Shown one piece after another: positions 44,325 through 53,764 of a stretch of DNA of 64,000 bases. Origin of the DNA: Pontibacter sp. HSC-14F20 (GTDB lineage: Bacteria; Bacteroidota; Bacteroidia; Cytophagales; Hymenobacteraceae); NCBI RefSeq assembly GCF_019599265.1, contig NZ_JAHZTC010000001.1, positions 516,864 to 580,863 of the forward strand, written 5' to 3'. Within the stretch, counting starts at the first letter, position 1; each line of letters begins with the position of its first letter. The position numbers and the translations under genes are program-made. Under the pieces are notes generated by a model. The model did not search any database, had not been told where the DNA came from, and saw only the letters and a program-made list of their open reading frames with translations.

Positions 44325-44747
44325 TTAACTCCCAACGTTTCCCTTTCCATCCATCGTCATGAAGGGATTATAGGCTATTTCCCAGAGGTTGTCATCCGGG
44401 TCTGCGATGTAGCTGCTGTAGCCTCCCCAAAACACTTTTTCCGGTTGCTTGAGCACGCGGACACCTTTGCCAGCCAGTTCTGCTACCAGGTCATCCACCT
44501 CTTTTTCGGAGCGCACATTGTAGGCCAGCGAAAAACTTTTAAAACCCTTGCCATCGGCCTCCAGTCCAGCATCATCTGCCAGCGACTCTTGCGGGAACAG
44601 CGCAAGTTGCAGGCCGTTCAGCTGAAAGAAAATGATGCTTTCTGTGCTGCTTTCGAGCGGCTGCCAACCAAAGATGTTCTGGTAAAACTCTCTTGCGCGC
44701 TGCAAATTCCTGACGCCTAATGTGATAAGTGTAATTCTCTGTTCCAT
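44325..44747 (-). CDS. VOC (glyoxalase/bleomycin-resistance-like) protein
   Basis: A 140-residue vicinal-oxygen-chelate protein, with the two beta-alpha-beta-beta-beta modules recognised by ITLITLGVRNLQRAREFYQN, IFGWQPLESS, and DPDDNLWEIAYNPF. Metal ligands and substrate cannot be assigned. Lies between addB and addA with a DUF4287 protein. Confidence 0.85.
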   Translation of the reverse strand: MEQRITLITLGVRNLQRAREFYQNIFGWQPLESSTESIIFFQLNGLQLALFPQESLADDAGLEADGKGFKSFSLAYNVRSEKEVDDLVAELAGKGVRVLKQPEKVFWGGYSSYIADPDDNLWEIAYNPFMTMDGKGNVGS

Positions 44748-44809
44748 TATTTCCCTTTGATCTCTTACTTGATTACTGTTAACCTACTGCTATACCTTGC
44801 AGCTATACC

Positions 44810-45364
44810 TTACCTGGCTTCTTCATAGGCCGCTTTCAACCAGCCGATTAACTCGGCATTTACTTCATCTGCGTGTTGAAGCTTTATACGATGCGAACAC
44901 ATGGCATTAAAACTACCTGACTTTTCCAGTCTGCCTTCCGGTTCACGGCCTTTCAGGTTGATGCCAACATCCAGTCTGGTTTTGGTGGAAGGCTGGATCA
45001 GGGCAAACTGCTTTTTGCTGCGCACACTAACATAGGCATTTTTGGGAGCCAGCTCCACATCAGCACCAAACTGTTTTAACTGTGCAGTAAGTGCTTCATA
45101 AATAGGTAGGAGCTGCTCTTTTCCTTTGTATTGCTTTTCGATCAGATCTTCCGGCTTTTCAGCCGATCCGGCATCTGTTCCTTTAGTTTTAAGCGCGACC
45201 AAATTGGCAAAGCCATGTGTGAAACCGTGGTCCGATTTCAGATACTTTACAATCTCACCGTGCTTCTGAAGGCCTGTGCCCTGCACCACGTAAATCCATT
45301 CTCCAAGCGATTTCCCAGTGTTCTTTTCCAGATTATCGATCATGGTTTGAGCTGCTTTGTCCAT
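44810..45364 (-). CDS. DUF4287/DUF5655 domain protein
   Basis: A 184-residue protein: the N-terminal DUF4287 motif MIDNLEKNTGKSLGEWIYVVQG with KHGEIVKYLKSDHGFTHGFANLVALK, and a C-terminal DUF5655 domain (LEALTAQLK-like start, then PKNAYVSVRSKKQFALIQPSTKTRLDVGINLKG). Function unknown; often a stand-alone cytoplasmic protein. Confidence 0.85.
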   Translation of the reverse strand: MDKAAQTMIDNLEKNTGKSLGEWIYVVQGTGLQKHGEIVKYLKSDHGFTHGFANLVALKTKGTDAGSAEKPEDLIEKQYKGKEQLLPIYEALTAQLKQFGADVELAPKNAYVSVRSKKQFALIQPSTKTRLDVGINLKGREPEGRLEKSGSFNAMCSHRIKLQHADEVNAELIGWLKAAYEEAR

Positions 45365-45395
45365 TTTATGATTGGTTGTTAATGTCGGATGTATG

Positions 45396-48300
45396 TTACA
45401 ATGCCAGGCCTATTTGCTGGCTTTTGCCGCCATAAGACCATTCGTACAGCTCTTCGGTGTCGAAGTAGTAGAGCAGGCATTTCACTTTTTCATAGCCCAG
45501 TTGCTTGAAGCGCACAGCGTAATGATCAAGCTTATTTCGATGCTCTTCCAGCGGAGGCGGCAATTTGAATTCCAGCAGCACCACCTGGTCCCCATCAAAC
45601 ACCACGCGGTCGGGCTTGTAGAGGTAGGCGCGGGCGTCGAGCAACTCTTTTTCGTGCTCCACAATAACATCACCCGAAAAGTAATGACTGATCTGCTGAT
45701 GATTGACCACCTGGAGCAATCGTTCTTTGAATAAAGGCTTTTCCCGGTCACTGATAATGCCTTGGTATACCATCTGGCGCAGCACGTCATCAAGTTCTGC
45801 CGCGGTCAGGATGCGGGAGAGGGCATAGTGCAGTTTCTTGTTCTGAATGCGTTGCTCGGTCTGCGTCTCGAAATCGAACACGTTGTTGGCGTGTTGCTTG
45901 AGCTGAAGTCGTTGTGCCCAGTCATTGGTTTGGAGATAATCCAGGGTATAGACCGGACCAATTTCGCGGCTGCCACTATCCTGTTTCGTTTGCTGATCCG
46001 CGTATACCTGGTAGCAAAGCTTGCCGGGTTCCCAAAGCCCCTCCGCCACCAGGTAGCGGTAAAGCAGGTGACTCACATTTTTGGCTGTTCCTTCAAGTGC
46101 TTTTTGTGCCTTACGTTCCTCCAGCAGGTCCTTTCCGTTGCCGATCAGGTATAGCCTGTCCTTGGGGCGGGTGAGGGCCACGTAGAGCATGTTCAAGTTT
46201 TCAATAAAGGTCTTCTCTATCTCGGTATTGTATTGATCGGCCAGTTCGGTATGCTCCAGTCTGGAACTGATGTTCACGGCCACACTGCGTAATTTGCCCA
46301 TCACCTTGTTCTCATCAGAAAGACGACTCCACATTAATGCCCTGGTCTGCGGCTCGGTGCTCCAGTCGGCGAACGGAATGATAACAATAGGATAAGCGAG
46401 CCCTTTGGCCTTGTGGATGCTGGTGATGGTAATGGCGTTTCGGTCTTTGGGTGTGTTGATGCTCAGCTTCTCTTTCTGTACATCCCAATAAGCCAAGAAA
46501 TTATTCAGGTTATTGCTGTTCTTGAGACTATACTCCAGCACCAGATCCAGAAAACGGAACAGATACTCACATTCGTTGTTGTGCCCCAGCAAATTGAAAA
46601 TGCGGATCAGTTGCTCGGTAAGTTCATAGAGCGACAAATTGCCTGTCTCACGTTCCTTCACATCAAAACCTACATCGCGCAGGTAGTTGAAGAACGGCTG
46701 CGGATCCGTCTGGTTGGAAATCTGCGCGATTGTTTGGGCCAGTTCAGTGGTAGGTACTTTACCCTGCGTAACAGTATAGATAAGGTATAGCGCTTCTGAT
46801 TTTGCCAATGTGTCGTTCGGGCGGTTGAATACCCGGAACATAGCGATGATCAGGTTGATCACTTCGGCAAACTGCAGCGAAAGCGAATCCTGTGAGATGA
46901 TATCGTACTGCTTTTCCTTCAGAAAATTGGCAATCAGCTTGCTCTTGGCATTGGTGCGGCAGAGTATCGCCATGTCCCTTAAGGTATAGCCATCGCCCAG
47001 TCCCTGCCGCACCAGTTCGATCACCATGTTGAGCGTGCTGGCATCGTAGCTGAGTTCCTGTTCGTGGGTATAGTCATCGTAAAATAGCCCGGTTCGGGTG
47101 CAGCTGCTAAGGTCATATTTGTAGTTCAGATCATCGGGGTAAGTGAACATGATCTGCACATGTCCGCCAGTCTTCCCTGTTATGGGCGCCTCCTGCACAA
47201 ACTTATTGTCGTAGATGGAGGTGAAGGTGCCGTATACCTTGTGTTGCTCACTAAAGAAAGTAAAGAGCTTGTTATTGAATTCGATGATCTCGCGACGACT
47301 ACGGAAATTTTGCTGCAGCACATCAGGGGCCAGGTTTTCACGTACCGACTCGTAGCGCTCTCGGATCATGTGACCATGGCGACGGTTTTCGTATAGCAGG
47401 TGCGTGTTGTTTTTGTAAAGGTGCAGGATCTGCTCCATCTCCCCGCCGCGCCAGCGGTAAATTGCCTGCTTGGCATCACCTACCACCATGCTAAAGTGCC
47501 CGGAAGCCAGCGCGTTGTCGACAAGCGGCAACAGGTTGTTCCATTGCAGTACCGAAGTATCCTGAAATTCGTCGATCAAGATGTGGTTGTACTTCTCACC
47601 AAGTCGCTCATATATAAAAGGCACCGGCTCCTTCAGCACAATATCGATAATGCGCTTGTTGAATTCCGAAATATGCACCGTGTTACGGTCAAGCTTGATC
47701 TCCTGCAGGCATTTCTCCAGCTCATTCAGCACCGACACCTTATATAAGTGCGGCACCACCGCCGAGATCAGGGTAAAGGTACCGGCATACTGCTCTTTTA
47801 TCGACTCAATATTATAATAAAGGTCCGTGAGCAGCTGCCGTATACTACCGATCTGGTTTTTGGTAGCCGTAGAGGCTTTGCCAGCGTACCATTTATCATC
47901 CTCCACTGTCTGTCGGGCGTAGTTGTTACCGTAGGTTAGGTCGGCTTCGCGGTTAAATTTGCTGAAGTAGCCGTAAAGTCCTCGGTTGCCCTGAAAAAAG
48001 TCGGAAGGGGAGAGTCCCGCCTGCTCAATGGCCTGCAACGCCTTCCCGGCGTCTTCTTGCAGGGCGGCCAGTATACCTTCCTGCAAAGTTTTCAATTGAT
48101 TCCTGATCTCCCTGAAATCTTCCAGCGTGAGTCCCTGCAGATCTGTTACCGCTTCGTATACCTGTTCGTTCAGCAAATTTTTGGCAAAGTCAGCCAGGTC
48201 ATCGGCCAGGGTATTCCAGCTGCGTCCTTCACGGGCTTTTTCCAGCGCATAGTGTTCCAGCGTTTCCGAGAGCAGATCGTCTTTCCGGTTGCTCACCTTG

Positions 48301-48794
48301 TCCAGCAGCAGCTGCACAGCGGAGCTAACCAGTGTTTGCGAGTCCAGATCTACTTCAAAATTATAAGGTATGTTGAGCTCCTTTGTAAAGGCCTGCACGA
48401 TCTTATTGACAAAGCTATCAATGGTACTAACAGAAAAGTCGCTGTAATTGTACAGGATCTGGGTAAACAGTCGTCCCGCACGCTGACGTAGTTGCTCTAT
48501 ATCAAAGCTTTCATCCGGGTAACGCTGCTGCAACTCTGCTACGATCTTTTGGAGCAGGTCTTCACTTTTCTGCAGTTCCGTCCCGTTCAGATTAGCATCG
48601 TTAAAATTGCGCAATGCCCCCAGTATGCGCTCCTTCATCTCAGCAGCCGCGTCGTTGGTAAACGTGATCGCCAGAATGGATCGGTAATAGTCCGGGTCTG
48701 AGGTATGGAGTGCAAGCTTCAGGTATTCTTTGGTCAGGGTATAGGTTTTACCGGAACCTGCTGAGGAGGAGAGTATCTTAAAATTTGGTGACAT
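45396..48794 (-). CDS. AddA-like UvrD-type helicase/nuclease subunit
   Basis: First subunit of an AddAB-type recombination complex, 1132 residues from the chosen start. The SF1A helicase motifs are complete: FKILSSSAGSGKTYTLT, SILAITFTNDAAAEMKERIL, HILIDEFQDTSVLQW, MVVGDAKQAIYRWRGG, and YVALTRPKDRLYLIG. The C-terminal RecB-type nuclease has YKPDRVVFDGDQVVLLEFK. The Met before SPNFKILSS is used because a TATCTTTA box (48819-48826) precedes it and the extra upstream 43 residues are not family-like. Confidence 0.9.
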   Translation of the reverse strand: MSPNFKILSSSAGSGKTYTLTKEYLKLALHTSDPDYYRSILAITFTNDAAAEMKERILGALRNFNDANLNGTELQKSEDLLQKIVAELQQRYPDESFDIEQLRQRAGRLFTQILYNYSDFSVSTIDSFVNKIVQAFTKELNIPYNFEVDLDSQTLVSSAVQLLLDKVSNRKDDLLSETLEHYALEKAREGRSWNTLADDLADFAKNLLNEQVYEAVTDLQGLTLEDFREIRNQLKTLQEGILAALQEDAGKALQAIEQAGLSPSDFFQGNRGLYGYFSKFNREADLTYGNNYARQTVEDDKWYAGKASTATKNQIGSIRQLLTDLYYNIESIKEQYAGTFTLISAVVPHLYKVSVLNELEKCLQEIKLDRNTVHISEFNKRIIDIVLKEPVPFIYERLGEKYNHILIDEFQDTSVLQWNNLLPLVDNALASGHFSMVVGDAKQAIYRWRGGEMEQILHLYKNNTHLLYENRRHGHMIRERYESVRENLAPDVLQQNFRSRREIIEFNNKLFTFFSEQHKVYGTFTSIYDNKFVQEAPITGKTGGHVQIMFTYPDDLNYKYDLSSCTRTGLFYDDYTHEQELSYDASTLNMVIELVRQGLGDGYTLRDMAILCRTNAKSKLIANFLKEKQYDIISQDSLSLQFAEVINLIIAMFRVFNRPNDTLAKSEALYLIYTVTQGKVPTTELAQTIAQISNQTDPQPFFNYLRDVGFDVKERETGNLSLYELTEQLIRIFNLLGHNNECEYLFRFLDLVLEYSLKNSNNLNNFLAYWDVQKEKLSINTPKDRNAITITSIHKAKGLAYPIVIIPFADWSTEPQTRALMWSRLSDENKVMGKLRSVAVNISSRLEHTELADQYNTEIEKTFIENLNMLYVALTRPKDRLYLIGNGKDLLEERKAQKALEGTAKNVSHLLYRYLVAEGLWEPGKLCYQVYADQQTKQDSGSREIGPVYTLDYLQTNDWAQRLQLKQHANNVFDFETQTEQRIQNKKLHYALSRILTAAELDDVLRQMVYQGIISDREKPLFKERLLQVVNHQQISHYFSGDVIVEHEKELLDARAYLYKPDRVVFDGDQVVLLEFKLPPPLEEHRNKLDHYAVRFKQLGYEKVKCLLYYFDTEELYEWSYGGKSQQIGLAL

Positions 48795-48969
48795 AGCTGC
48801 CGGCTTTAAACGGGATTTTAAAGATACATTTCCTATGTGGCTTATACCAACACCGTCCTTTAAAATAATGTGGGGCCAAAGCAAGTAATTGGGGATCAAG
48901 GTATAAAATACAAAAAGCTCCATCGCTTGCGCGAAGGAGCTTCCTGCCTTTCTAAGTCAGTGTAAAAGG

Positions 48970-49506
48970 CTATGCGTATACGATCTGGCCTTTCTTCTCT
49001 TCTTTTTCTTTAGCAGGGGCATGTTCTTTAACACAAACATTGCGCATGATGCGGGCCATGGAAATAGAGTAATCCGTTATAATGCAGTGCTGCTGTTCGG
49101 TACTCATCAGTGCCTTGCCACCACCTAGTGTCAGCTTGTTCAGCTCGATCACTTCATCAAAATTCTGACGCAGCATTTTAAGCGCTTTAAACGAGGGCTC
49201 GTTGTAATACATCGGAATCACCTGACAGACGGCATAACTGCCTTTAGCGCGCTCCTTGGCAATCATGTTACACAAGCTGGAAGCATCCATTTTGTCCAGG
49301 TCAGAAATGATTACGAAGAATACCCTAGCCTCACTTTTGTCGGATTTGATAGCCGCATTGTTTGGCAACAGGTTACGGGACACTTTGGCACCTTTCATGA
49401 AATCTTCGTCTTTCAGAATCTTATTGTGGACCTTAAATGCCAATGCCCCAGACGCGATTAAATGAAAGTCTTTGCTTTTTGTTGTGATTTTGGAGAAGTG
49501 TAACAT
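48970..49506 (-). CDS. hypothetical protein, no recognised family
   Basis: A 178-residue, basic, soluble protein with no signal peptide. It has a central segment with EARVFFVIISDLDKMDASSLCNMI, a segment QNFDEVIELNKLTLGGGKALM, and a Lys/Glu-rich end (KEHAPAKEKEEKKGQIVYA). I do not recognise it. Codon use and the AT-rich 460-base upstream stretch set it apart slightly from its neighbours. Might be a small nucleic-acid or ribosome-associated protein, but nothing shows this. Confidence 0.6.
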   Translation of the reverse strand: MLHFSKITTKSKDFHLIASGALAFKVHNKILKDEDFMKGAKVSRNLLPNNAAIKSDKSEARVFFVIISDLDKMDASSLCNMIAKERAKGSYAVCQVIPMYYNEPSFKALKMLRQNFDEVIELNKLTLGGGKALMSTEQQHCIITDYSISMARIMRNVCVKEHAPAKEKEEKKGQIVYA

Positions 49507-49998
49507 AATTAGAAAGGATTAAAGGGTTAAAGATCTATGATAATTTTATTCCGTGAAGTGACTTCACACAGTTATTCCTAAAAATATTGCTTTCAAGTAG
49601 TGGGTGGGGCGGTGGCAGCAACTAAGCATTCTAAATAACCGCATTAAACGATCATTTAATTATTGCTTAGTATGTAGGTGTAAATTTAATCTGATTTTGG
49701 TCCTGTTCTACACTAAACTACGAGCTTATTATTGGATACACCAATGAAAAACTTTAATAATAGTTAATAGCTTGATTATGAGTGTGAACGTAGTCTTTTA
49801 ACGAGTTAATGAAACCGTTGTTTCTTATTTTAATAATTTTTATGAATATTTTGACGCAAAATAGAGATTATTTTCAAATAAATATAATCGTTAGCCATTT
49901 TCTGAGAACAATTTTATAACAGAATAATGCCCAATTCATAAAACGAGCATATTTGCTAATATCTTTGTACGTATGATGATGATTTCATTTATTCTGCG
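49507..49998. other. long AT-rich gene-free stretch
   Basis: Nearly 500 bases of strongly AT-rich sequence without a convincing gene. A 36-codon frame at 49809-49919 is not convincing. Confidence 0.45.
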
Positions 49999-50165
49999 TA
50001 CCTTTGCAGCCGATTTGGAATCAGTCTGATTTAAGTATAACTGGCTACACCGCTTTTTTTGAGCATAACCTGGTTGATTTTTTTTCTTGTCGGACTTCTT
50101 TTTCGTAAAGAAGGGTTTATGGACAGGCTGTCTCCAGATGTAGTGTATAAAGTTATTATAACAGA
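49999..50165 (+). promoter_or_regulatory. promoter box and long leader of the DeaD-type helicase
   Basis: TACCTTTG (49999-50006) is a full -7 match. Transcription from about 50013 would give a leader of roughly 150 bases. It includes a stem CTTCTTT-TTCGT-AAAGAAG (50095-50113) and a T-tract after a short GC-poor helix. DEAD-box cold-shock helicases often have such regulated leaders. Confidence 0.5.
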
Positions 50166-52025
50166 ATGAACAAAATCAGATTTGACGAGCTTCCGCTATC
50201 GCCGGAAGTCCAGCGTGCTATCGCTGACATGGGCTTCGAAGAAGCATCTCCCATCCAAACAGAAGCAATCCCGGTAGTTTTAGAAGGACGCGACATTATT
50301 GGCCAGGCCCAGACGGGTACGGGCAAGACGGCCGCTTTCGGTATACCTACCATTGAGAGCATCGACGAAAACGATCGCAGTGTGCAGGCGCTTATCCTGT
50401 GCCCAACGCGCGAACTGGCTATTCAGGTAGCCGGAGAGATCCAGAAACTTATTAAGTACAAGCCAGGCATCAGCATCGTGCCTATCTACGGTGGTCAGGC
50501 TTACGACCGTCAGCTGCGTGCCCTTAAGCAGGGTGTACAGATCGTGATCGGTACGCCGGGCCGTGTAATGGACCACATCGAGCGCGGTACGCTTAAACTG
50601 GACAAGATCAAAAAGATCATCCTGGACGAAGCAGACGAAATGCTGGATATGGGCTTCCGTGACGACATCGAGTTTGTACTAAGCAAAATGCCGGAAGAGC
50701 GCCAGACGATCTTCTTCTCAGCTACGATGTCCAAGCCGATCATGGACCTGACCAAGCGCTACCAGAATGATCCGGTGATCGTGAAAGTGGTGCACAAGGA
50801 GCTGACCGTAACCAACATTGATCAGGTATACTTCGAGGTGCGCAACTCTATGAAGCAGGAAGTACTTTCCCGCATCCTGGACATGCACAACATGAAGTCG
50901 GTGATCATCTTCTGCAATACCAAGCGTATGGTGGATGAACTGGTAACCAACCTGCAGGCCCGTGGCTACTTTGCCGATGGTTTGCACGGTGACCTGAACC
51001 AGAACCAGCGCTCGAACGTGATGGGCAAATTCCGTAACGGAATGCTGGAGATTCTGGTGGCTACTGACGTAGCAGCCCGTGGTCTTGACGTAGACAATGT
51101 GGAGGCCGTATTTAACTACGACCTGCCGCAGGACGAAGAGTCTTATGTACACCGCATCGGCCGTACTGGTCGTGCCGGTAAGTCAGGTAAAGCTTTCTCT
51201 TTCGTAGCTGGTCGCTCAGATATGTACAAGCTGAAGGATATCATGCGCTATACAAAGGCTAATATCCAGTTGCAGCAGGTACCTACTTACGATGACGTTA
51301 ACGAGATCCGTACCAACCTGTTCCTCGAAAAAGTGCGCGAAGTGCTCGAGAAGGGCAACCTGACCAAGCATGTGAACACCATCGAGAAGCTGGTAAACGA
51401 AGAGTATACTTCCCTTGAGATCGCAGCAGCACTTTTGAAAATGTCTTTGAAAGAAGCCAAGACAAAAGAAGCTGGCAAAGAAGCTGAAAAAGGCCTTGAT
51501 GGACCGAAAGCCGGTTTTGACCGTCTCTTCATCACGATCGGTAAAAAAGACCGTGTTCATCCAAAAGACCTGATCGATTTGCTGAGCCAGAACGCTGATA
51601 TACCTGCTTCTAAAGTAGGCGACATCGACCTGTATGACAAGTTCAGCTTTGTGGAAGTGCCGACCGAATACACTGCTGACATCCTGCAGAAAGTAGGTCG
51701 CATTGAAGTAGATGGCCGTATGGTGATCGTGGAGAAATCGCAGAAGAAAGAAGGCGGTGCAGCAGGTGGTGGCAGAGAAGACTTCGGCTTCAGCGATCGC
51801 GGAGCAGACCGTGGTGGTGACCGTGGCAAGCGCTTCGGCGGTGGTGACCGTGACCGCGGAGGTTTCGGAGGTGATCGTGGTGGTGACAGAGGTGGCCGTC
51901 GTGAAGGCGGATACGGAGGCGGTGGAAGCCGTTTCGGTGGCCGTGGCGACAGAGATTCTTTCAGAGGCGGTGACCGTCGCAGCAGCGGTGGTGATCGTGG
52001 CGGATTCCGCAAAAAAAGATTCTAA
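50166..52025 (+). CDS. DEAD-box RNA helicase (DeaD/CsdA-like)
   Basis: A 619-residue helicase. Motifs: ASPIQTEAIPVVLEGRD, AQTGTGKT, LDEADEMLDMGF, SAT, and HRIGRTGRAGKSG. After the core come a DbpA-like RNA-binding domain (about 470-545; FITIGKKDRVHPKDLIDLL) and a Gly/Arg/Asp-rich tail of about 70 residues. The tail has repeated RGGxRGG/GGDRGG units (for example FGGDRGGDRGGRREGGYGGG), like many ribosome-assembly and cold-shock helicases. A long leader precedes it and a terminator follows. Confidence 0.95.
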   Translation: MNKIRFDELPLSPEVQRAIADMGFEEASPIQTEAIPVVLEGRDIIGQAQTGTGKTAAFGIPTIESIDENDRSVQALILCPTRELAIQVAGEIQKLIKYKPGISIVPIYGGQAYDRQLRALKQGVQIVIGTPGRVMDHIERGTLKLDKIKKIILDEADEMLDMGFRDDIEFVLSKMPEERQTIFFSATMSKPIMDLTKRYQNDPVIVKVVHKELTVTNIDQVYFEVRNSMKQEVLSRILDMHNMKSVIIFCNTKRMVDELVTNLQARGYFADGLHGDLNQNQRSNVMGKFRNGMLEILVATDVAARGLDVDNVEAVFNYDLPQDEESYVHRIGRTGRAGKSGKAFSFVAGRSDMYKLKDIMRYTKANIQLQQVPTYDDVNEIRTNLFLEKVREVLEKGNLTKHVNTIEKLVNEEYTSLEIAAALLKMSLKEAKTKEAGKEAEKGLDGPKAGFDRLFITIGKKDRVHPKDLIDLLSQNADIPASKVGDIDLYDKFSFVEVPTEYTADILQKVGRIEVDGRMVIVEKSQKKEGGAAGGGREDFGFSDRGADRGGDRGKRFGGGDRDRGGFGGDRGGDRGGRREGGYGGGGSRFGGRGDRDSFRGGDRRSSGGDRGGFRKKRF

Positions 52026-52101
52026 CCGATCCAACCTGCCAACAGGCAGTGCGTATAAACATATATACAACGCTTGAAGTGTAAAAACTTTAGATTGTTA
52101 G

Positions 52102-52132
52102 AAAAGGCTGACTTGAAACGTCAGCCTTTTTG
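52102..52132 (+). terminator. terminator of the DeaD-type gene
   Basis: AAAAGGCTGAC and GTCAGCCTTTTT with a 7-nt loop. The IS256 element starts a few bases beyond. Confidence 0.8.
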
Positions 52133-52147
52133 TTTTAAAATAGGGAT

Positions 52148-53525
52148 TGTAATCTAAACTGTGTCATCTCTATATTTCAATTTACTGGCCCTGTTGGTGT
52201 ACTGGCGTAAGTCCTTACAGCAACAGGGCCAAACTTTTGAAGTGCTTCTCACTTCAAGTCCAGCTGCATCCTGTCCCCGAACCAGATCGAGAGCTGCTGG
52301 GCCGTCTGACTCCAGTTAGCCAGCGGCATGACCCATTTTCTGCTGATGTTCTGGTGAGACAGGTAAATGAGCTTTAGCAAAGCCATGTCCGAGGGGAAAG
52401 CCCCCTTTGTTTTGGTCACCTTCCTGACCTGGCGGTGATAGCCCTCGATCGTGTTGGTGGTGTAGATCAGGTGGCGAATCGGCCCGGTGTACTTAAAGTA
52501 CGTGCTCAGTTTGTCCCAGTTTCGTTGCCAGCTCTCCAGCACCTTCGGGTATTTCTTGCCCCACTTCTCCTCCAGCTCCAACAACCTGAGCTCGGCCAGT
52601 TCCTTTGTCTCAGCCCGGTACACCGGCTTGAGGTCCCGCATGAACTCCTTCTGGTCCTTGTGGGCCACGTACTTGAGGCTGTTTCGGATCTGGTGGACAA
52701 TGCAGCTCTGCACCTCGGTTTGAGGAAAGACACTGCTGATGGCCTCGGCAAAGCCCTTCAGGTTATCGATGCAGGCGATGAGCATGTCGGCAACACCCCG
52801 CTGCTGCAGGTCGGTGAGCACGGAGAGCCAGAAGGCGGCCCCCTCGCTTTCGGACACGTACACGCCCAAGAGCTCCTTGTGGCCGTGGCGGTCGATGCCC
52901 AGGATGTTGTAGACGGCCCGGGAGACCACACGCCCCTCTTGTCTGACTTTATAGTGCATGGCGTCGAGCCAGACGATGCAGTAGAGCGCCTCCAGCGGCC
53001 GGGCCTGCCACTCCTTGACCTGGGGCACGATCTTCTCGGTGAGGGCGGCCAGCGTGTCATGGGAAATGTCCATGTCGTACATCTCTTTCAGGTGCGAGGA
53101 GATGTCCCGCAGGCTCATGCCCAGGCCGTACATGCTTAAAATCCGGGGCTCGAGGTTTTCGGCCAGCACCGTTTCCCGTTTTTTGATGATCTGCGGCTCG
53201 AAGCCTGCCGAGCGGTCGCGGGAGGATTCTATTTCGATCACGCCGTCTGAGGTACGAACCTGCTTCGAGACTTTGCCGTTGCGCCGGTTGCCTTTCTGCC
53301 GCTGCTCGGCGTCCAGATGCACCTCCATCTCCGCGTCCAGGGCGGCCTCTAAGAAGTGCTTCAGCAGGGGGCCAAGCGCGCCGTCTTTGCCGAAGGTGGG
53401 TTTGCCGGTCCGGAACTCTTCCAGGAACTGGCGCTTGATCTTGTCCAGATCCAAGCCGTTTTTTTCTTCCATGTGTTCTGCGTTAAAGGTAATACTCAAA
53501 AACCCTTGACACAGTTAGCATTACA
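52148..53525 (-). mobile_element. IS256-family insertion sequence
   Basis: One transposase gene on the minus strand between imperfect inverted ends: left TGTAATCTAAACTGTGTCA (52148-52166), right end complement TGTAATGCTAACTGTGTCA (ending 53525), 16 of 19 matching. A stem TGGCCCTGTTG... near 52187-52231 may act as an internal terminator. No 8-bp target duplication could be made out, so exact ends may differ by a few bases. Confidence 0.8.
52249..53499 (-). CDS. IS256-family transposase
   Basis: A 416-residue DDE transposase of the MULE-related IS256 family. Catalytic positions: YCIVWLDAMHYKVR (D), MLIACIDNLKGFAEAI (D), and NTIEGYHRQVRKVTKTKGAFPS (E). The family signature QTEVQSCIVHQIRNSLKYV is present. 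Intact. GC-rich and with no AGGTATA words, in contrast to the host genes. The start Met before SITFNAEHM is at the ATG shown; MEEKNGL, ten codons in, is an alternative. Confidence 0.95.
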   Translation of the reverse strand: MSITFNAEHMEEKNGLDLDKIKRQFLEEFRTGKPTFGKDGALGPLLKHFLEAALDAEMEVHLDAEQRQKGNRRNGKVSKQVRTSDGVIEIESSRDRSAGFEPQIIKKRETVLAENLEPRILSMYGLGMSLRDISSHLKEMYDMDISHDTLAALTEKIVPQVKEWQARPLEALYCIVWLDAMHYKVRQEGRVVSRAVYNILGIDRHGHKELLGVYVSESEGAAFWLSVLTDLQQRGVADMLIACIDNLKGFAEAISSVFPQTEVQSCIVHQIRNSLKYVAHKDQKEFMRDLKPVYRAETKELAELRLLELEEKWGKKYPKVLESWQRNWDKLSTYFKYTGPIRHLIYTTNTIEGYHRQVRKVTKTKGAFPSDMALLKLIYLSHQNISRKWVMPLANWSQTAQQLSIWFGDRMQLDLK

Positions 53526-53636
53526 CCCTGTTAAAATATTTTTTCAGCGCACGTAACCTTGGCTATACCTTTCCGTTAAAGAAGGTATCATAAAAAGGTT
53601 GGAAGATTATTCTACTGTTTTACGCAGTTAGAACTG

Positions 53637-53669
53637 ATAAGCCTGACATCAGACGGATGTCAGGCTTAT
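53637..53669 (+). terminator. hairpin in the spacer after the IS256 element
   Basis: ATAAGCCTGACATC and GATGTCAGGCTTAT form a perfect 14-bp stem with a 5-nt loop, followed by T-rich sequence. No gene ends close by, so it may be left from a gene displaced by the IS. Confidence 0.6.
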
Positions 53670-53711
53670 TACTTTTATACCTGTCTATATCTTCCTTTAC
53701 TCTGAAGGCAT

Positions 53712-53744
53712 AAAGAAAGGAGCTTTTAAAGCTCCTTTCTTTAT
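53712..53744 (-). terminator. terminator of the PA2169-type gene
   Basis: GAAAGGAGCTTT and AAAGCTCCTTTC adjoin with A/T-rich flanks just past the stop codon. Confidence 0.75.
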
Positions 53745-53764
53745 TATCTGTCTTTTACTATCGA

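Noticed and set aside
49809..49919. 36-codon frame in the AT-rich spacer
   Set aside because: Hydrophobic start is what AT-rich sequence gives by chance; no other support.
51557..52012. Proline/arginine-rich frame on the minus strand
   Set aside because: Shadow of the Gly/Arg-rich tail of the DeaD-type helicase; composition follows from that repeat.
51216..52070. 284-codon Thr/Ala/Val-rich minus-strand frame
   Set aside because: Another shadow of the helicase tail, with no domain signature.
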